DNA of 64,000 nt from an uncultured Lachnospiraceae bacterium (GCA_902794095.1 CADBFZ010000005.1:96799-160798); one strand, 5' to 3'; counted from the stretch's first letter, positions 46,430 to 56,351 are shown. The notes: a model not told the origin generated them from the sequence alone. Numbers and translations: made by a program.

Positions 46430-46538
46430 GCCCGTAGAAACGGGCGTTATAAAGGTCAAATGTGTTATTTAAATCTTTGAACCACAATATATAGAGGTTT
46501 ACATAATCATAAAAGACACGGCTCAGACCGTGTCTTTT
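46430..46538 (+). terminator. hairpin and intrinsic terminator after glgP
   Basis: A small GCCCG/CGGGC hairpin (46430-46445) is followed by a strong terminator in which AAAAGACACGG (46511-46521) pairs with CCGTGTCTTTT (46528-46538), perfect over 11 bp, with T-rich flanks on both strands. Confidence 0.8.
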
Positions 46539-46638
46539 ATTGCGTTCCCAGGTAAGAGCCCAGTGTTTTCAAGGGTTTGCGGGCATTATTGAACAATTTT
46601 CACAAAAATTATGTTAATCATTCTTAAATTATTATTGT

Positions 46639-46687
46639 CCACAATATCTTGACGAAATATAAAATCTGGGAATACAATATGTAGTGC
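46639..46687 (+). promoter_or_regulatory. nrdD promoter overlapped by two NrdR-box-like sites
   Basis: Sites at 46639-46654 (CCACAATATCTTGACG) and 46672-46687 (ATACAATATGTAGTGC) resemble the NrdR box consensus acaCwAtATaTwGtgt. Their starts are 33 nt apart, about three helical turns. The promoter TTGACG-18-TACAAT is embedded in them: box 1 covers the -35 and box 2 the -10. The rest of the gap to 46767 contains no gene. Confidence 0.7.
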
Positions 46688-46767
46688 ACGGCAACGGGAT
46701 TTTATACCATATATACCGTAAATTCGGGCCGGAATATATAAAAAACGTTCAAATCAGGGGAGTTTAA

Positions 46768-48939
46768 ATGAAAATCATTAAGAGAAGCGGAACAGAGGTG
46801 CCTTTTGACATAGAGAAGATCGCCGCCGCAGTCAGAAAGGCCAATGAAAGCGTAATCGAGACTGAAAGGATGACCGACAAACAGATGGAGGTCATTTCAG
46901 ACAATATGCTTACCCAGTGTTCCAGGATTCCCAGATCTCTTTCCGTTGAGGAAATCCAGGATATGGTTGAGAATGAGATCATGAATCAGAGGGCTTTTGC
47001 GGTAGCCCGCTCTTATATTACATACAGATACAAGAGACAGCTCGTTCGTAAGTCCAATTCCACTGACGAGCAGATCCTGTCCCTCATCGAGTGCAACAAC
47101 GAAGAGGTTAAGCAGGAGAATTCCAATAAGAATCCCACTGTCAATAGCGTACAGCGTGACTATATGGCAGGTGAGGTTAGTAAGGATATCACCAAGAGAT
47201 TCCTTCTTGATGAGGATATCGTTGCTGCTCACGAAGCAGGTCTCATTCATTTCCACGATGCGGATTATTTTGCACAGCACATGCACAACTGCTGTCTTGT
47301 TAACCTTCAGGACATGCTCCAGAACGGAACCGTTATCAGCGAGACCATGATTGAGAAGCCTCATTCATTCTCTACCGCTTGTAATGTTGCAACCCAGGCT
47401 ATCGCTCAGATTGCATCATCACAGTACGGCGGACAGAGCATCTCTCTTTCTCACCTGGCTCCTTTCGTACAGATTAGCCGTGAGAAGTTCAGAGCAACCG
47501 TAAGACAGGAAATGGAAGATGCCGGAATCAAGGTAACCGAGGAAGAGATCAACAAGGTTGCCGAGATGAGAGTTCTTGATGAGATCAAGGCGGGTGTACA
47601 GACCATTCAGTATCAGGTCATCACCCTCATGACCACCAACGGTCAGGCTCCTTTCATTACCGTATTCATGTACCTTGATGAAGTTCCCGAAGGACAGACA
47701 AGGGATGACCTTGCAATCGTCATTGAGGAAATGCTCAAGCAGCGTATCAAGGGCGTAAAGAATGAGAAGGGTGTTTACATCACTCCCGCATTCCCTAAGC
47801 TCATCTATGTTCTTGATGAAGACAATATAACCAAGGACAGCAAATATTATTATCTTACCGAGCTTGCTGCAAGATGTACCGCAAAGCGCATGGTTCCCGA
47901 TTATATCTCAGCTAAGGTTATGAAGGAACTTAAGGGCGGCAACGTATATACCTGCATGGGTTGCAGAAGCTTCCTTACCTACGAGCCCGGTGTTCAGAAT
48001 GTTGACGGAACTCCCAAGTTCTACGGAAGATTCAATCAGGGTGTCGTAACTCTTAACCTTGTTGATATCGCTTGCTCATCAGGCGGAGACATGGATAAGT
48101 TCTGGAACATCTTCGAAGAGAGACTTGAGCTCTGCCACAGAGCACTCATGGCAAGACACAACAGACTTAAGGGAACTCTTTCGGATGTTGCTCCCATCCT
48201 CTGGCAGTACGGCGCACTTGCAAGACTTCAGAAGGGTGAGAAGATCGACAAGCTCCTTTACGACGGATATTCAACCATATCCCTCGGCTATGCGGGACTT
48301 TGCGAGTGTACGAGATATATGACAGGCAAGTCACATACCGATCCCACCGCAACTCCTTTCGCACTCGAAGTAATGCAGAAGTTAAACGATGCATGTAAGA
48401 AGTGGAGAGGCGAATCCAACATCGCATTCTCACTTTACGGAACTCCTCTCGAGTCCACCACTTACAAATTCTCGAAATGTCTCCAGAAGCGTTTCGGAAT
48501 CATTCCCGGAGTTACCGATAAGAGCTACATCACCAACTCTTATCACGTACATGTTACCGAGAAGATCGATGCATTCGAGAAGCTTAAGTTCGAATCACAG
48601 TTCCAGGCACTTTCACCCGGCGGCGCTATCAGTTACGTTGAGGTACCTAATCTTCAGGACAACATCGATGCTGTCATTTCCGTAATGCAGTACATCTATG
48701 AGAACATCATGTACGCAGAGCTTAATACCAAGAGCGACTACTGCCAGGTATGCGGATACAATGGTGAGATCAAGATTGTTAACGACAAAGACGGAAAGCT
48801 CATTTGGGAATGCCCCAACTGCGGAAACCGTGATCAGAACAAGATGAACGTAGCGCGAAGAACCTGCGGATACATCGGAACACAGTTCTGGAATCAGGGC
48901 AGAACTCAGGAGATCAAAGAGAGAGTTCTTCATCTGTAA
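46768..48939 (+). CDS. nrdD: anaerobic (class III) ribonucleoside-triphosphate reductase
   Basis: A 723-residue enzyme. The N-terminal ATP-cone (MKIIKRSGTEVPFDIEKIAA) is for allosteric regulation, the central part is the ten-stranded barrel, and the C-terminus has a zinc site (CQVCG and CPNCG) and the glycyl radical G701 in RRTCGYIG. It reduces ribonucleotides to deoxyribonucleotides under anaerobic conditions and needs the activase NrdG. nrdG, commonly next to it, is not in this window. Ribosome site: AGGGGAG. Confidence 0.96.
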   Translation: MKIIKRSGTEVPFDIEKIAAAVRKANESVIETERMTDKQMEVISDNMLTQCSRIPRSLSVEEIQDMVENEIMNQRAFAVARSYITYRYKRQLVRKSNSTDEQILSLIECNNEEVKQENSNKNPTVNSVQRDYMAGEVSKDITKRFLLDEDIVAAHEAGLIHFHDADYFAQHMHNCCLVNLQDMLQNGTVISETMIEKPHSFSTACNVATQAIAQIASSQYGGQSISLSHLAPFVQISREKFRATVRQEMEDAGIKVTEEEINKVAEMRVLDEIKAGVQTIQYQVITLMTTNGQAPFITVFMYLDEVPEGQTRDDLAIVIEEMLKQRIKGVKNEKGVYITPAFPKLIYVLDEDNITKDSKYYYLTELAARCTAKRMVPDYISAKVMKELKGGNVYTCMGCRSFLTYEPGVQNVDGTPKFYGRFNQGVVTLNLVDIACSSGGDMDKFWNIFEERLELCHRALMARHNRLKGTLSDVAPILWQYGALARLQKGEKIDKLLYDGYSTISLGYAGLCECTRYMTGKSHTDPTATPFALEVMQKLNDACKKWRGESNIAFSLYGTPLESTTYKFSKCLQKRFGIIPGVTDKSYITNSYHVHVTEKIDAFEKLKFESQFQALSPGGAISYVEVPNLQDNIDAVISVMQYIYENIMYAELNTKSDYCQVCGYNGEIKIVNDKDGKLIWECPNCGNRDQNKMNVARRTCGYIGTQFWNQGRTQEIKERVLHL

Positions 48940-48965
48940 TTTATATCGAATTCTATAAAAGTAAG

Positions 48966-49001
48966 AGCGGATCTTCGATTATGAGAAGATCCGCTTTTTT
49001 A
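48966..49001 (+). terminator. intrinsic terminator of nrdD
   Basis: AGCGGATCTTC (48966-48976) pairs with GAAGATCCGCT (48985-48995), followed by six T. Confidence 0.88.
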
Positions 49002-49015
49002 TTTTGCATGCATAA

Positions 49016-49044
49016 TTGACAGTATAAAAACCCTTGTCTACAAT
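49016..49044 (+). promoter_or_regulatory. promoter of the two-component / sugar importer genes
   Basis: TTGACA, a 17-nt spacer and TACAAT: near consensus, 42 nt before the GTG start of the kinase. Confidence 0.72.
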
Positions 49045-49085
49045 AATGGTGGTTTTATGGTTTCACTTACCGGACGAGGTGCGCA

Positions 49086-50771
49086 GTGATAGTACAGAAG
49101 ATTCGAAACAGCCTGTTATTACAGCTTATCTGTATTGTTCTTGCGATTCTTGCCGTCTTAACTGCAACACTCTATACATCTTTTATCTACGTCAAAGACA
49201 CCACCCTTAACTATGCACAGACACTGGCAGACAGCCTTCTCAGGCAGGCTGATGATGCACTCAGTTTCTATGAAGAAAATTTAAGATACAACGCGGAATC
49301 ACTTTGCAGATTTATGATCACCGATGAACTTGATATGGTCAGCGATGATGCAGGTGAAGCAAGACTTTCATCTTATTACACTCAGATCGCTCTGAAAAAT
49401 AAAGAGATTGTATCTGCCATTATTTTCGACAACGATATGAATGTGATCGTATCCCTTGGAAGACAGCTTACGCTTTCCGACAGGAATTCATATCTGAGAA
49501 AAGAAGCCGACATGAACGCCGACTGGTATTTTACCAATGATGATAATTACTACTACGGATTTTATTATCCGATTTACAGCGGTACCAGAACAAATATCAA
49601 ACAACAGGGAATGTGCGTTTTGATACTTGAGCCCTGGAGCATAGAAGGTTCGCTCCACAACATCATGAATGAAAATACCGCAGCGATATTACTCAGTGAT
49701 TCGAATAAGCTGGATCTTTCTTTTCACACATTCGGAAATATTCCTGCGGACGTGAATATGGAAGACCTTAAGAAAGATGATGATTACATTTACCGCGAAG
49801 GTAATTGGCAAAACGGAATAAGGATTGCGGTTGCCGTATCAGTATCGGGAAATACTTCAGGCAGCAGTACCATCAGAACAATGATAACCGTGGCATCCAT
49901 CTTGACTTCTTTCTTCCTTGCGGTAATTATATTCTTCTCATACTTCCACATGGCTAAGCCCATTCATGAGATAGACAGATTCATTGATGATTCCATTGAG
50001 AATCCGGGGAAGAGACTTAAGCTTAAGAGAACCGATGAGATCGGAACAGTCGCATCAAGTCTTAACCATATGCTTGATGAAAACCAGCGAATGATCGAGG
50101 AGATAAAAGAAGGCAAGATTCGTTTGTATGAGACTAAGCTTACTCAGCAGAAGATGGAGATCTTAGCCTACCGTAATCAGATCAATCCGCACTTTCTCTA
50201 CAACACATTCTCCTGCATGAGGGACATGGCTCTCATAAACGATCAGGACAACATTGCAGAGATGGCCATGGCGCTTTCCGATATTTTCAGATATGCTGTC
50301 AAGGCAAGTAACATAGTTACAGTAAGAGATGAAGTATCCTATATCGAAAAATACGCTCGTATCATTGAGTACAGATTCATGGGGAAGATTACGATCGAAA
50401 CGAGCGTCGAAAGTACTGTTTTGGATAAACCGCTTATAAGATTTTTCCTGCAGCCGCTTGTTGAGAATGCGGTATTCCACGGACTTGAGAGCAAGATGGA
50501 TAACGGATTTGTTGATGTCAGAATTGAAGGCAAAGACGACAGACTTGTGATAACGATCAAGGACGACGGATGCGGAATGGATGATGATGCTCTGAATAAA
50601 CTCAAGGAGCTGATAAACGCACCGCACGAAAAAGGCGGTATAGGTCTTCCGAACATAATTCAAAGATTACGTTTATTCTATGGGGATGAATACACGTTTG
50701 AAGTAAGCAGCAGAGTCGGTGACGGAACCGTAATAAACATCTCGGTTCCGGATCACATCAGAGAGTCATAG
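49086..50771 (+). CDS. sensor histidine kinase of the YesM/LytS type
   Basis: A 561-residue membrane kinase. A helix at about 10-30, an extracytoplasmic sensing region, a second helix near 265-290, a HAMP domain (HMAKPIHEIDRFIDD onward), the histidine kinase domain with H369 in NQINPHFLYNTF, and a HATPase domain with the N-box FFLQPLVENAVFHGLE. The start is GTG at 49086. The next gene is a matching AraC-type response regulator and the following ones a sugar importer, so it likely senses a sugar and controls its uptake. Confidence 0.92.
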   Translation: MIVQKIRNSLLLQLICIVLAILAVLTATLYTSFIYVKDTTLNYAQTLADSLLRQADDALSFYEENLRYNAESLCRFMITDELDMVSDDAGEARLSSYYTQIALKNKEIVSAIIFDNDMNVIVSLGRQLTLSDRNSYLRKEADMNADWYFTNDDNYYYGFYYPIYSGTRTNIKQQGMCVLILEPWSIEGSLHNIMNENTAAILLSDSNKLDLSFHTFGNIPADVNMEDLKKDDDYIYREGNWQNGIRIAVAVSVSGNTSGSSTIRTMITVASILTSFFLAVIIFFSYFHMAKPIHEIDRFIDDSIENPGKRLKLKRTDEIGTVASSLNHMLDENQRMIEEIKEGKIRLYETKLTQQKMEILAYRNQINPHFLYNTFSCMRDMALINDQDNIAEMAMALSDIFRYAVKASNIVTVRDEVSYIEKYARIIEYRFMGKITIETSVESTVLDKPLIRFFLQPLVENAVFHGLESKMDNGFVDVRIEGKDDRLVITIKDDGCGMDDDALNKLKELINAPHEKGGIGLPNIIQRLRLFYGDEYTFEVSSRVGDGTVINISVPDHIRES

Positions 50772-50789
50772 TAAAGGGGAGTACGGGGT

Positions 50790-51512
50790 ATGCTGAGCAT
50801 ATATATTGCAGACGATGAGGTCTGGATCACACTGGGGCTAAAGAAGTTACTTGAGAAGACGGGGATTGACTTCGAAGTAATCGGAACAGCAAATAACGGC
50901 CTTATGGCCAAAGAAGAAATCGGAATGTTTAAGCCCGATGTTATTTTCACGGATATAAGAATGCCGGGACTTTCGGGACTTGACCTTCTTCAGACGATTC
51001 CTGAGATATCACCTGAATCAAAGGTTGTTATCATAACGGGATTCGCCGAGTTTTCCTATGCCAAGGAAGCAGTGCAGCATCATGCATTCGACTATCTTCT
51101 CAAACCCATCAAGGAAGAAGATCTTACCAGAGTTCTTACCGCGATTTTAAAAGAGCGCGGTGAGATTGAAGATACGGAGAAGGTATCTCCTTCTTATGAC
51201 AAAACCATCGATAATGTAGTGTCCGACATTCGCGAACATTACATGGAGGATATTTCTCTTACATCACTTGCGGCAAAATACAACATCAGTATGGCGCGCC
51301 TAAGTGAGATGATCAAAGAACATCTTCAGTTAAATTTCTCGGATTATATCGCATCACTTCGCATACAAAGAGCTAAGGAACTACTCAGGGATGAAAGCCT
51401 GTCCATACAGGAGATTGCTGAGATAGTAGGCTACAACGATTACTTCTACTTCACGAAAGTATTTAAGAAAGTGGAAGGTATTTCCCCCAGCAAATACAGA
51501 AAAGAGATCTAA
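50790..51512 (+). CDS. response regulator with AraC-type DNA-binding domain (YesN-like)
   Basis: A 240-residue regulator. The receiver domain has the acidic pocket in IADDEVW and the phospho-acceptor D55 in FTDIRMPG. The C-terminal part is an AraC-type double helix-turn-helix (TSLAAKYNISMARLSEMI, then IQEIAEIVGYNDYFYFTKVF). It is shorter than many YesN proteins because there is no long linker domain. It is 18 nt after the kinase gene. Its likely target is the promoter of the binding-protein gene 130 nt downstream. Confidence 0.92.
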   Translation: MLSIYIADDEVWITLGLKKLLEKTGIDFEVIGTANNGLMAKEEIGMFKPDVIFTDIRMPGLSGLDLLQTIPEISPESKVVIITGFAEFSYAKEAVQHHAFDYLLKPIKEEDLTRVLTAILKERGEIEDTEKVSPSYDKTIDNVVSDIREHYMEDISLTSLAAKYNISMARLSEMIKEHLQLNFSDYIASLRIQRAKELLRDESLSIQEIAEIVGYNDYFYFTKVFKKVEGISPSKYRKEI

Positions 51513-51576
51513 GTGAAAAATATTACCAAAACGACGAAATTATTACATGTTTCTTTTATACGCGCGGTTATAGTAT

Positions 51577-51619
51577 GAAGACACCGGGAGTACTCAAAAC
51601 AAAATGTGTAGGTGTTTTC
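51577..51619 (+). promoter_or_regulatory. leader hairpin before the binding-protein gene
   Basis: GAAGACACC (51577-51585) pairs with GGTGTTTTC (51611-51619), with one G·U. It ends just before the AGGAGG ribosome site of the gene at 51643. The A/T-rich stretch 51515-51570 probably holds the promoter and the response-regulator site, but I cannot assign either precisely. Confidence 0.35.
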
Positions 51620-51642
51620 AGTTTTTAGGAGGTATGGCGTTT

Positions 51643-52836
51643 ATGAAAAAGAAACTGGTAAGTATCGCTCTCAGTTTAATGTTGCTTGGAACGACGCTTG
51701 CAGGATGCTCAAATGCAGCGGGCAACACTTCATCAGCAGGATCAAACAACCAGACAGCGAATACAGCAGGTGCACAGGACGCAGGTTCTACCGATACCAT
51801 CAAAATCGGTGTTTCTATATGGAGTTCAACCGACGTTCTCGGATCACAGTGCAAACTGATCCTCGACGAGGCAGCAGAGGCACTCGGCGTTCAGGTTATG
51901 TACGTTGACCAGGGACATGTTTCCGAGAAGGTTACCGCATCCGTTGAGCAGCTTTGCGCAGCAGGATGTCAGGGAATCATCATCTGTAATTCATCCGATA
52001 CCGAAATGGCATCGGCAATCAAGACCTGTAACGACAATCAGGTTTATCTTGCACAGTTCTTCCGTATCATCTCTCAGGAAAACAGCGCAGACATTTATCA
52101 GGCAGCTGTAGATTCCGAGTACTATGTTGGTGCAGTTCATGAGAACGAGCCCGAAAACGGCGAGAGACTTGTTCAGATCCTTCTTGAAAGAGGAGACAGA
52201 AACATTGGTCTCATCGGATGGGAGCAGGGCGATGCTACATGGCTCGGCAGATGGGAAGGATACAAGGCAGGCGTTGAGAAGTGGAACGCTGAGCATCCCG
52301 ATGATCAGGCAGTTCTTTCCGAGCCTCAGTATGCAGGAACTTCTTCAGAAGGCGGATCAAAGGCAGCAGAAGCTCTCATGAGTGCAAACCCTGACCTCGA
52401 TGCACTTATCCCTGCAGGCGGCGGCGGAGATCCTCTCCAGGGCGCAATCGCAGCAGTTGAAAGAGCAGGCAAGACCGACCAGATCGATATCGTTTCAACC
52501 GACTTCTTACCCGACCTCGGTGAAAGACTTGCAAACGGAACCATGGCAGGAGAGTCCGGCGGACATTACTGTGATCCTCTCTTCGCATTCATGGCAGTTT
52601 ACAATGCAATCAAAGGTAACTACAAGGATTTCGGTGGCAAGTTTGAAGACATCAACTTCCCTTATCTCTACGTTGCATCACCTGAAGATTATAAGGACTA
52701 TGAGAAGTATTTCGTAGATCAGCTTCCTTATACTCAGGAGGAGCTTGTTCAGATGGCCAGCCTGGACATGGCAGGACTTAAAGCTGCAGCAGCAGCATTG
52801 TCGATAGAAGACGCGGCGGCCAGATCCGGTAATTAA
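51643..52836 (+). CDS. sugar ABC transporter substrate-binding lipoprotein (ribose/galactose type)
   Basis: A 397-residue lipoprotein: signal MKKKLVSIALSLMLLGTTLA, lipobox Cys in LAGC, a Ser/Asn/Ala/Gly-rich linker, then a type I periplasmic-binding-protein fold (IKIGVSIWSSTDVLGSQ, AAGCQGIIICNSSD). The ATG at 51643 has AGGAGG at 10 nt; the earlier in-frame starts are not well placed. It delivers a sugar to the importer encoded downstream. A hairpin after it may reduce expression of the following genes. Confidence 0.9.
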   Translation: MKKKLVSIALSLMLLGTTLAGCSNAAGNTSSAGSNNQTANTAGAQDAGSTDTIKIGVSIWSSTDVLGSQCKLILDEAAEALGVQVMYVDQGHVSEKVTASVEQLCAAGCQGIIICNSSDTEMASAIKTCNDNQVYLAQFFRIISQENSADIYQAAVDSEYYVGAVHENEPENGERLVQILLERGDRNIGLIGWEQGDATWLGRWEGYKAGVEKWNAEHPDDQAVLSEPQYAGTSSEGGSKAAEALMSANPDLDALIPAGGGGDPLQGAIAAVERAGKTDQIDIVSTDFLPDLGERLANGTMAGESGGHYCDPLFAFMAVYNAIKGNYKDFGGKFEDINFPYLYVASPEDYKDYEKYFVDQLPYTQEELVQMASLDMAGLKAAAAALSIEDAAARSGN

Positions 52837-52847
52837 TACCTATTTTC

Positions 52848-52878
52848 AGAGCCGGTATCGCCAGGCGGTACCGGCTCT
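52848..52878 (+). terminator. intercistronic hairpin after the binding-protein gene
   Basis: AGAGCCGGTA (52848-52857) pairs with TACCGGCTCT (52869-52878), followed by TATTAT. A partial terminator or mRNA stabiliser here would explain higher levels of the binding protein than of the membrane proteins, as seen in other importers. Confidence 0.6.
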
Positions 52879-52908
52879 TATTATCTGAAAATATACGAGG
52901 TCATCGTT

Positions 52909-53874
52909 ATGTATAAATCAAAAGAAAGCACGGGGAAAAAACTGTCCGGTCAGGTCAAGGGCTATATATTACTGCTTCTTCTGGTCTTAATCTCTTGGGG
53001 TATTTTTAAGATTATAACTCCGGACAATTTCGGATCACCCAAAAATCTTCTCAGCTATTTCGAAGCATCACTTCTTGCTGCAGTAGGTGCAGTAGGATTC
53101 TATTTTGTAATGGTAATGGGAATGTTTGACTTCTCCATCGGAGCAAACATCATGCTCTCCGCAATAGTCGGTTGCGTATTTGCCAATCGTTTCGGACTCG
53201 GTTATTTCGGACTTGTAGTCGGAGCGATAATGACAGGTGCCATCGTCGGACTCTTAAACGGAGCTTTTTATGTAAGACTCAGAATTCCTTCAATGATCGT
53301 AACAACGGGTCTTGCACTTATCTATGAATCAATTGCAAACTTTATCGCAGGCGGTGTCGAGCAGACACTTCCCTCTAACTTGAGAGCATTCGGACAGATG
53401 CCCGGAAATCTTATCCTTGCAGTGATGGCATTTATCCTTGCATATCTGATCCTTAACTACACCAAGATCGGAACATATACATATGCCATAGGAAGTAACG
53501 AATTCGTTGCTAAGAATATGGGTATCAATGTAAATCTCTATAAGGTTCTTGCTTTTATCATCAGCGGTGCGTTCTTAGGTGTTATGGCAGTTCTTACCAT
53601 CAGCTATGGTTCATCCATGGTTGCTGTAACAGGCATGGCTTCAATGAGCAGAAACTTCATTCCCACTATGGGATGTTTCTTCGGCCTTGCATTTAAAAAG
53701 TACGGAATGCCCATCCCTGCGATCATCATCGGAGAGTTTGTCATTAACATTATCTTCTTCGGTTTCATCGCACTCGGTGCACCCACCGCAGTCCAGGATG
53801 TCATCACGGGACTTGCTCTTCTTATTATCGTTACGATGACAACAAATGTTGCCAAGGGCGAGATAGTTAAATAG
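52909..53874 (+). CDS. sugar ABC transporter permease 1 (RbsC type)
   Basis: A 321-residue protein with about ten hydrophobic segments of the BPD_transp_2 family. Conserved features are FDFSIGANIMLSAIVG, the RIPSMIVTTGLALIYES region and the YAIGSNEFVAKNMGIN loop that contacts the ATPase. It forms half of the membrane channel, with the second permease at 55401 as partner. It is 14 nt before the ATPase gene. Confidence 0.9.
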   Translation: MYKSKESTGKKLSGQVKGYILLLLLVLISWGIFKIITPDNFGSPKNLLSYFEASLLAAVGAVGFYFVMVMGMFDFSIGANIMLSAIVGCVFANRFGLGYFGLVVGAIMTGAIVGLLNGAFYVRLRIPSMIVTTGLALIYESIANFIAGGVEQTLPSNLRAFGQMPGNLILAVMAFILAYLILNYTKIGTYTYAIGSNEFVAKNMGINVNLYKVLAFIISGAFLGVMAVLTISYGSSMVAVTGMASMSRNFIPTMGCFFGLAFKKYGMPIPAIIIGEFVINIIFFGFIALGAPTAVQDVITGLALLIIVTMTTNVAKGEIVK

Positions 53875-53888
53875 GGAGGAGAAATGTG

Positions 53889-55388
53889 ATGAGTGATATA
53901 CGATTAGAAGTTAAAAATGTCAGCAAGAGTTTCGGAATCACCAAAGCACTTGATGATGTTTCGTTTAATATCAGCAAAGGCGAGATACATGCTCTTATCG
54001 GTGAGAACGGATCCGGCAAATCAACTCTTACCAATTCTCTTTCCGGAATTTATCACAAGGACTACGGTTCATTTATATTGGACGGAAAAGAAGTCGATCC
54101 TTCAAACCAGGTTGAAGCAAATAACGAAGGTATCTCGATCATAGTTCAGGAACTTGGTACACTGGACGGACTTACCGTTGCCGAAAATATATTCCTCGGT
54201 CACGAAGATTCGTTTGTGAAGATGGGGATTAAAAATACATCCGCCATGAACCGCAAAGCAAACGAGCTTCTTAAAAAATACGGATTCGACCGCATCAAAG
54301 CATCCGATATGATCGATGATTACAACTTCGAAGACAGAAAGCTTGTTGAGATCGTTAAGGCAACATACTTTGATCCGAAAATCGTTGTAATCGATGAGAC
54401 TACCACTGCTCTTTCAAGAGAAGGCCGTGATGAGCTCTACAAGCACATGAAGAGAATTAAGGCAGAAGGTAATACCGTCATCTTCATTTCCCACGACCTT
54501 CCCGAAGTTCTCACCCTGTCTGATACCATCACTGTTTTAAGAGACGGTGTTTATATCGATACCGTTAAGAGCAGTGAGATAGATGAAGACGGTCTTAAGA
54601 AACTCATGGTAGGCCGTGACGTAACCGGTGCATATTATCGCGCAGATTACGACGAGGAAGTTTCAAGTGAAGTCGTAATGAAGGTTGAGAATGTGTCGGT
54701 TCCCGGACTTATCTCGAATATAAACTTTGAACTTCATAAGGGAGAGATACTGGGCTTTGGTGGACTTTCAGAATCCGGAATGCATGAGATCGGTAAAGCA
54801 TGCTTCGGAGCATCCTTTGACAGAACCGGAAGTGTAACCCTTGCTGACGGAACTCACATCAATGATATTCCCACAGCAATCGCTCACAGCATTGCTTATA
54901 CATCCAAGGACAGAGATAACGAATCCCTTATCATGAACCAGAGCATCAGGGATAATATCTGCCTGCCATCACTGGATAAACTTTCCAATAAAGCACATAT
55001 GCTTAGCGATAAGAAGTTAAAAACATTTGCCGATGAATATGCTAAGCAGATGTCTACCAAGATGCAGAGCGTGGATCAGTTTGTATCGAACCTTTCCGGC
55101 GGTAATAAGCAGAAGGTAGTTCTTGCAAGATGGATAGGAAAAGATTCGGATATACTTCTCCTCGACAGCCCTACCAGAGGAATCGATATCAAAGTTAAGC
55201 AGGATATTTATCAGCTTATGGATAAGATGCGCAAGTCCGGTAAATCGATCATCATGATCTCAGAGGAACTTGCAGAACTTATCGGAATGTGTGACAGGAT
55301 CATCATCATGAAAGACGGTCTTATAAGCGGTGAGCTGCCAAGAAGCAGAGATATGGATGAAAACAGTCTCATAGCAAAGATGGTTTAA
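53889..55388 (+). CDS. sugar ABC transporter ATP-binding protein (RbsA/MglA type)
   Basis: A 499-residue protein with two ATPase domains in tandem. The first has Walker A GENGSGKST; the second has an altered Walker A region (GFGGLSESGMHEIGK), as usual for this family, and the signature LSGGNKQKVV. The start is the ATG at 53889 behind GGGAGGAG; a GTG just before it is also in frame. It drives the two-permease importer. Confidence 0.92.
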   Translation: MSDIRLEVKNVSKSFGITKALDDVSFNISKGEIHALIGENGSGKSTLTNSLSGIYHKDYGSFILDGKEVDPSNQVEANNEGISIIVQELGTLDGLTVAENIFLGHEDSFVKMGIKNTSAMNRKANELLKKYGFDRIKASDMIDDYNFEDRKLVEIVKATYFDPKIVVIDETTTALSREGRDELYKHMKRIKAEGNTVIFISHDLPEVLTLSDTITVLRDGVYIDTVKSSEIDEDGLKKLMVGRDVTGAYYRADYDEEVSSEVVMKVENVSVPGLISNINFELHKGEILGFGGLSESGMHEIGKACFGASFDRTGSVTLADGTHINDIPTAIAHSIAYTSKDRDNESLIMNQSIRDNICLPSLDKLSNKAHMLSDKKLKTFADEYAKQMSTKMQSVDQFVSNLSGGNKQKVVLARWIGKDSDILLLDSPTRGIDIKVKQDIYQLMDKMRKSGKSIIMISEELAELIGMCDRIIIMKDGLISGELPRSRDMDENSLIAKMV

Positions 55389-55400
55389 GGAGGGATGATC

Positions 55401-56351
55401 ATGAAAGATTCCAAAGCAGGAGAATTAAAAAAGCAATTTATTTATAACCTGATCCGTTCATCGCTTCCCATCATCGGTCTAATCGCAGTATGTATTGTTT
55501 TCAACATACTTACTCACGGAAGCATGTGGAACAGTCGTAAGCTTATACTTAACCAGATCTATGTGGTAATGATCTCGGCAACGGGCGTGTTCTTTATCAT
55601 GTCGATGGGTGGTCTGGACTTTTCACAGGGTTCTATTTTGGGCATAGCGTCAATCGTTGTTTGTTTGCTCTCCGGCGTAAATATAATTGTTGCAATCTTT
55701 GGAGGAATACTTGCCGGCGCGGCGATTGGAGCGTTTAACGCATTTTTCTATGTCAAAAGAAAGATCAAGTCGTTCATAGTCACGATATGTACGATGTTTC
55801 TTTTCCGCGGTTTTATCAAATACATGGCCTCGAATTCACCGGTTGCAGCCAGTATGAAGGTCTATGATTACGATACTACCGCAATCAAACTCGGAATCAC
55901 CGCTGCAGTGCTTATCATCAGTTTTGTGGTATTTCGCTTCACGGGATTCGGAATCAAATTAAAAGCGATTGGTGCCGGTGAAAAGGCAACCAAATTCGCA
56001 GGTGTAAGAACTGACAGAGTTAAGTTTTTGATCTATGTTTTGTCGGGAGCAATCACAGGGCTTGCGGCATTCGTAAACATAGTTAAGAACGGATCTGCAA
56101 CAGCTAACGTAGGAAGTCAGCTGGAGACACAGATTCTCATAGCACTTGTACTGGGTGGTATGCCTATATCGGGAGGCGCCAAGGTGCGATTTGAGAATGT
56201 TATCGTAGGTTCTCTTCTGTACGTTGTTCTTACAAACGGTCTTATCATGATGGGCCTCTCAACCCAGATGATGCAGCTGATCCAAGGCATAGTATTCCTG
56301 ATCTTCGTTGCAATATTTGCGGACAGAGAAAGCTTATCCGTAATTAAATAA
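55401..56351 (+). CDS. sugar ABC transporter permease 2 (RbsC type)
   Basis: A 316-residue membrane protein of the same family as the first permease, with MGGLDFSQGSILGIASI and the KAIGAGEKATKFAGVRTDRVK loop. The ATG at 55401 has AAGGAGGG at 6 nt; the ATG at 55395 would touch it. Two different permeases with one double ATPase resemble the YtfT/YjfF (galactofuranose) arrangement. It is the last gene of the operon and a terminator follows. Confidence 0.9.
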   Translation: MKDSKAGELKKQFIYNLIRSSLPIIGLIAVCIVFNILTHGSMWNSRKLILNQIYVVMISATGVFFIMSMGGLDFSQGSILGIASIVVCLLSGVNIIVAIFGGILAGAAIGAFNAFFYVKRKIKSFIVTICTMFLFRGFIKYMASNSPVAASMKVYDYDTTAIKLGITAAVLIISFVVFRFTGFGIKLKAIGAGEKATKFAGVRTDRVKFLIYVLSGAITGLAAFVNIVKNGSATANVGSQLETQILIALVLGGMPISGGAKVRFENVIVGSLLYVVLTNGLIMMGLSTQMMQLIQGIVFLIFVAIFADRESLSVIK

